Below, piece by piece: positions 61,914 to 64,000 of a DNA stretch of 64,000 nucleotides (position 1 is its first letter; each line of letters starts with the position of its first letter). This DNA comes from Pycnopodia helianthoides (taxonomy: Eukaryota > Echinodermata > Asteroidea > Forcipulatida > Asteriidae): contig CM063246.1 in the NCBI GenBank assembly GCA_032158295.1, positions 12,277,608 through 12,341,607 of the forward strand, read 5' to 3'. The notes under the pieces are model-generated. The model saw only the letters and a program-made list of their open reading frames with translations. It was not told the origin of the DNA and did no database searches. A program made the position numbers and the translations under genes.

Positions 61914-63975
61914 TCATTCCCTGACATACAGCACACATCGAGTTGAGTCCACATGATGCATTGCGACACTCCCATGAGCCTCCTCCCACACACCGATAAG
62001 CAACTCGCAGTCCCCCTTGCTCAGTTTGTTCCCGCACATCCGAAGCCCCTTCAAGGGTGCCCTCTTGTGGCCATCCTGGACCAGGTTGAGCGACAGCGAA
62101 GCGAGGAAGTCCGTCGAGAGAGGGGTTCGGAGTCCGCAGCCGGACAGGTCGAGGGATTCTAGGGGAGGTTGGGCCATGGTGGTTACCTGGAGAAGTTGGC
62201 AGATGCTGGCTTCGGTGATGTTTACGTTGCTTGATAGGTCAAGGGTCGTGAGCTGGCTTCCTGCCGGTAAACATCTGGTCAAGAAACACATCAATCAATA
62301 ACAGTCTATTGTATGTACTGCATGGATATCGGTTTTGAGAGTTGAGCAAAATTTTGTCCAAAATTGTTTTTAACATCTGAAGCCTTGGTAGTGTTGTAAC
62401 TCCTGGCCCTTTTGCCTTGGAGTTTTTTCAATGATAATACAAACTCACTACAAACTGTCTACAAAATGTACAAATATTCTGACACTGTAATAAACAGAAC
62501 CCAATCTATCTTAACTACGGGTCGAGTTTTGGGTGTCAGGTTTTATCGGTCTTTGAATAGTGGAAATGATGAATGCCAGTAAATTTCCAATGGTCATCTA
62601 AACTTGTGGTTGGAATCGTACTGACTTACCTGTTGACATCAAAGATATCCTGATCACCGAGATGACATCCTGACAGACGTAGCTCCTTCAGTGAACAATC
62701 CGGCTGAAGGGGAAGATAACAAAAGTGGAATCATATCATAGAATCAGGCTGTATTCATCCATTGTCGGATGAAGCCCTCCTCGGCAACTTCTATTCTCTT
62801 CAGTCACTTGTCATTCTACTCCATGTTGCCGTGTTCATATTATGTGGTGATTTCATCGCTCCATCTCCTTTTTTGTCTTCCTCTTCTTCTCCTGCCTCTC
62901 CTTGGTTGCCGATTTGTCAGTCTCTTACGGCCAATAGAATTGCGTGCTTTACATAGCGCCGTAAGCGCAAAATTCTGCGGTAAGCAGAGCCATGAATCTG
63001 GACCCTGATGTCTTGCCTTCTTGATAAGTGCCCTACCCAAAGCATGATTTTATTTTTAAAGAAACTTGATCTCACCAGTGAGAGATAGGCAACCAGATGC
63101 TTGGCTAGGTTACTCCCCGCTGATGACACGATGACACAGGACAGATCCAGAGATGACATGACCTCCGATGATAGACACCGCAGAAGAAGCTCCACCCCGG
63201 TGGAGCCGAGAGCATTATGAGAGATGTGCAGAGTCCGCAGATTGTTTGCACCTTGGACATAAATGCAAATGATAGAGATTACAACATTGTTCGACGTACA
63301 CACGCATACAGGTCCGTGGACTGAGACTCGAGAGATAAATAAAATAGTTGGCATTTTTCCTCAATAGAAGTATCTTTGGCGATACAACGACATGCAGTCT
63401 AGCCTCACTATTTTATAAAAAACAGCAGACAGCATACGCTATACGTACAGGTCAAAGTGCAATGTTCAGGTCGTCTCTACGGGTATACGTCATACAATCA
63501 GCTTTTTCACACAGCGCCGCCAGCGGTCAATATGCTGAAACTTCTTTGAAAACCGCGGAAATTCTTCACGTAAGATTCATTTTTATTTTCGAATTTTTTA
63601 TCATTTCAAACTTCCAATGTTAATTTTGTTTTGCTAAAATTGGTTCGTACATACATTGTTAAGAAGGCTCAATGATTCTTGTTGCTTGGAATACACCGTT
63701 TATATCCATCTTTAAAGTCTTCTTTGCCTTACTGAGCAGGAAAACAACTGGGTATTAAACAAGAAGTAAAAGGCCCGCAAAGCATAACAGAACTTAATCT
63801 CACCCTGAAATGCTTCGGTGAGCGCCCGTCGGTGAAGCTGAAAGAGTTTGGTGGTGAGGTCACATGAGGTCAAGGCGAGGTTGGACAGTAGGCTACAGTG
63901 CTGGATGAGCGCAGCAAGGTACGGCGCGCATGCGTCTGTCAGTGGGTTGTAGCTCAGGTTCAACTCCTCTAAGAG
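61914..63975 (-). CDS. TONSL: Tonsoku-like DNA repair protein, C-terminal four exons (partial, 5' part outside window)
   Basis: TONSL is the large scaffold (about 1,380 aa in human) that with MMS22L reads new histone H4 and supports RAD51 loading at damaged forks. Here only the C-terminal leucine-rich repeats are present. Exons in transcript order on the minus strand: 63975-63804, 63251-63076, 62703-62630, 62274-61914. All have AG acceptors and GT donors with compatible phases (1, 0, 2); together they encode 260 aa ending in YVRE and TGA at 61916-61914. Repeats seen: LEELNLSYNPLTDACAPYL, LRTLHISHNALGSTGVELL, LKELRLSGCHLGDQDIF, LTTLDLSSNVNITEASI and LESLDLSGCGL. The segment AFQGANNLRTL across the first junction parallels the human AFQ-A--LKTL context, and GLRMCGNKLSKGDCELL parallels the human C-terminal region, which separates it from generic NLR or RNH1-type repeats. 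Convergent with BPHL. No clear AATAAA signal was found just downstream on the minus strand. Confidence 0.85.
62925..63010 (-). repeat. Dispersed repeat in TONSL intron
   Basis: Contains CGCCGTAAGCGCAAAATTCT followed by GGTAAGCAGAGCCATGAATC, a self-complementary 'TTACGG/CCGTAA' and 'GCTTACCGC' type repeat. It overlaps a small minus-strand frame that runs out of the preceding TONSL exon and should not be read as coding. Confidence 0.4.
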
Positions 63976-64000
63976 CTGTAGAAAAACATCAAAGTCAAAA

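Noticed and set aside
61723..62037. 104-codon minus-strand frame overlapping the TONSL last exon
   Set aside because: Different frame from the spliced leucine-rich repeat reading, which has matching splice phases and family similarity.

Overview
Eukaryotic, intron-bearing, AT-rich DNA, dominated by repeats. Very short introns-and-exons vertebrate-like genes, many TTAA-type palindromic MITEs and 'TGCTTAAGCA' dispersed repeats suggest an invertebrate deuterostome, most likely an echinoderm (perhaps a sea star). The species assignment is inference only; no mitochondrial, rRNA or species-diagnostic locus is present.

Layout. 0-13 kb: gene-poor DNA with transposon remains: a palindromic foldback (441-590), a dead non-LTR retrotransposon tail (1.1-1.5 kb), a complete 894-bp Mutator-like foldback with 9-bp target duplication (3.1-4.0 kb), TTAA MITEs (10.5 and 11.1 kb), a hAT-type MITE with 8-bp target duplication (11.6-12.1 kb), one orphan candidate exon (8.4 kb). 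13-55 kb: a large structured block. From outside inward it carries, in mirror order, copies of a dispersed element X (13.1-13.8 kb plus; 54.4-55.2 kb minus), single degenerate exon-like fragments resembling the ABC-transporter signature/Walker B/D-loop (14.8 kb minus; 53.3 and 53.7 kb plus), two different satellites (A, 16.9-27.05 kb; B, 32.9-53.1 kb), and in the middle a 5-kb foldback (27.3-32.3 kb) with about 1.8-kb inverted arms and an 11-copy 75-bp core. Satellite A alternates a 24-bp GC-rich minisatellite with an AT-rich spacer; satellite B has about 25 units of about 613 or 845 bp. Both satellites appear to carry the same decayed ABC exon, in opposite orientations. Younger insertions interrupt them: a Helitron2/Helentron-like element in A (23.5-24.9 kb) and a 1.7-kb TIR element in B (49.9-51.6 kb).

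55.8-64 kb: ordinary gene territory. BPHL (valacyclovir hydrolase-like serine hydrolase) is complete in six coding exons on the plus strand (56,010-59,825; 295 aa; catalytic triad present). It is convergent with the last four exons of TONSL on the minus strand (63,975-61,914; 260 aa of C-terminal leucine-rich repeats), whose 5' part lies beyond the window. BPHL is a mitochondrial-type ester hydrolase and TONSL a replication-fork repair scaffold; they are neighbours without an evident functional link.

Most open reading frames in the satellites are by-products of repeat units whose length is a multiple of three or of low-complexity sequence, and are not listed as genes.
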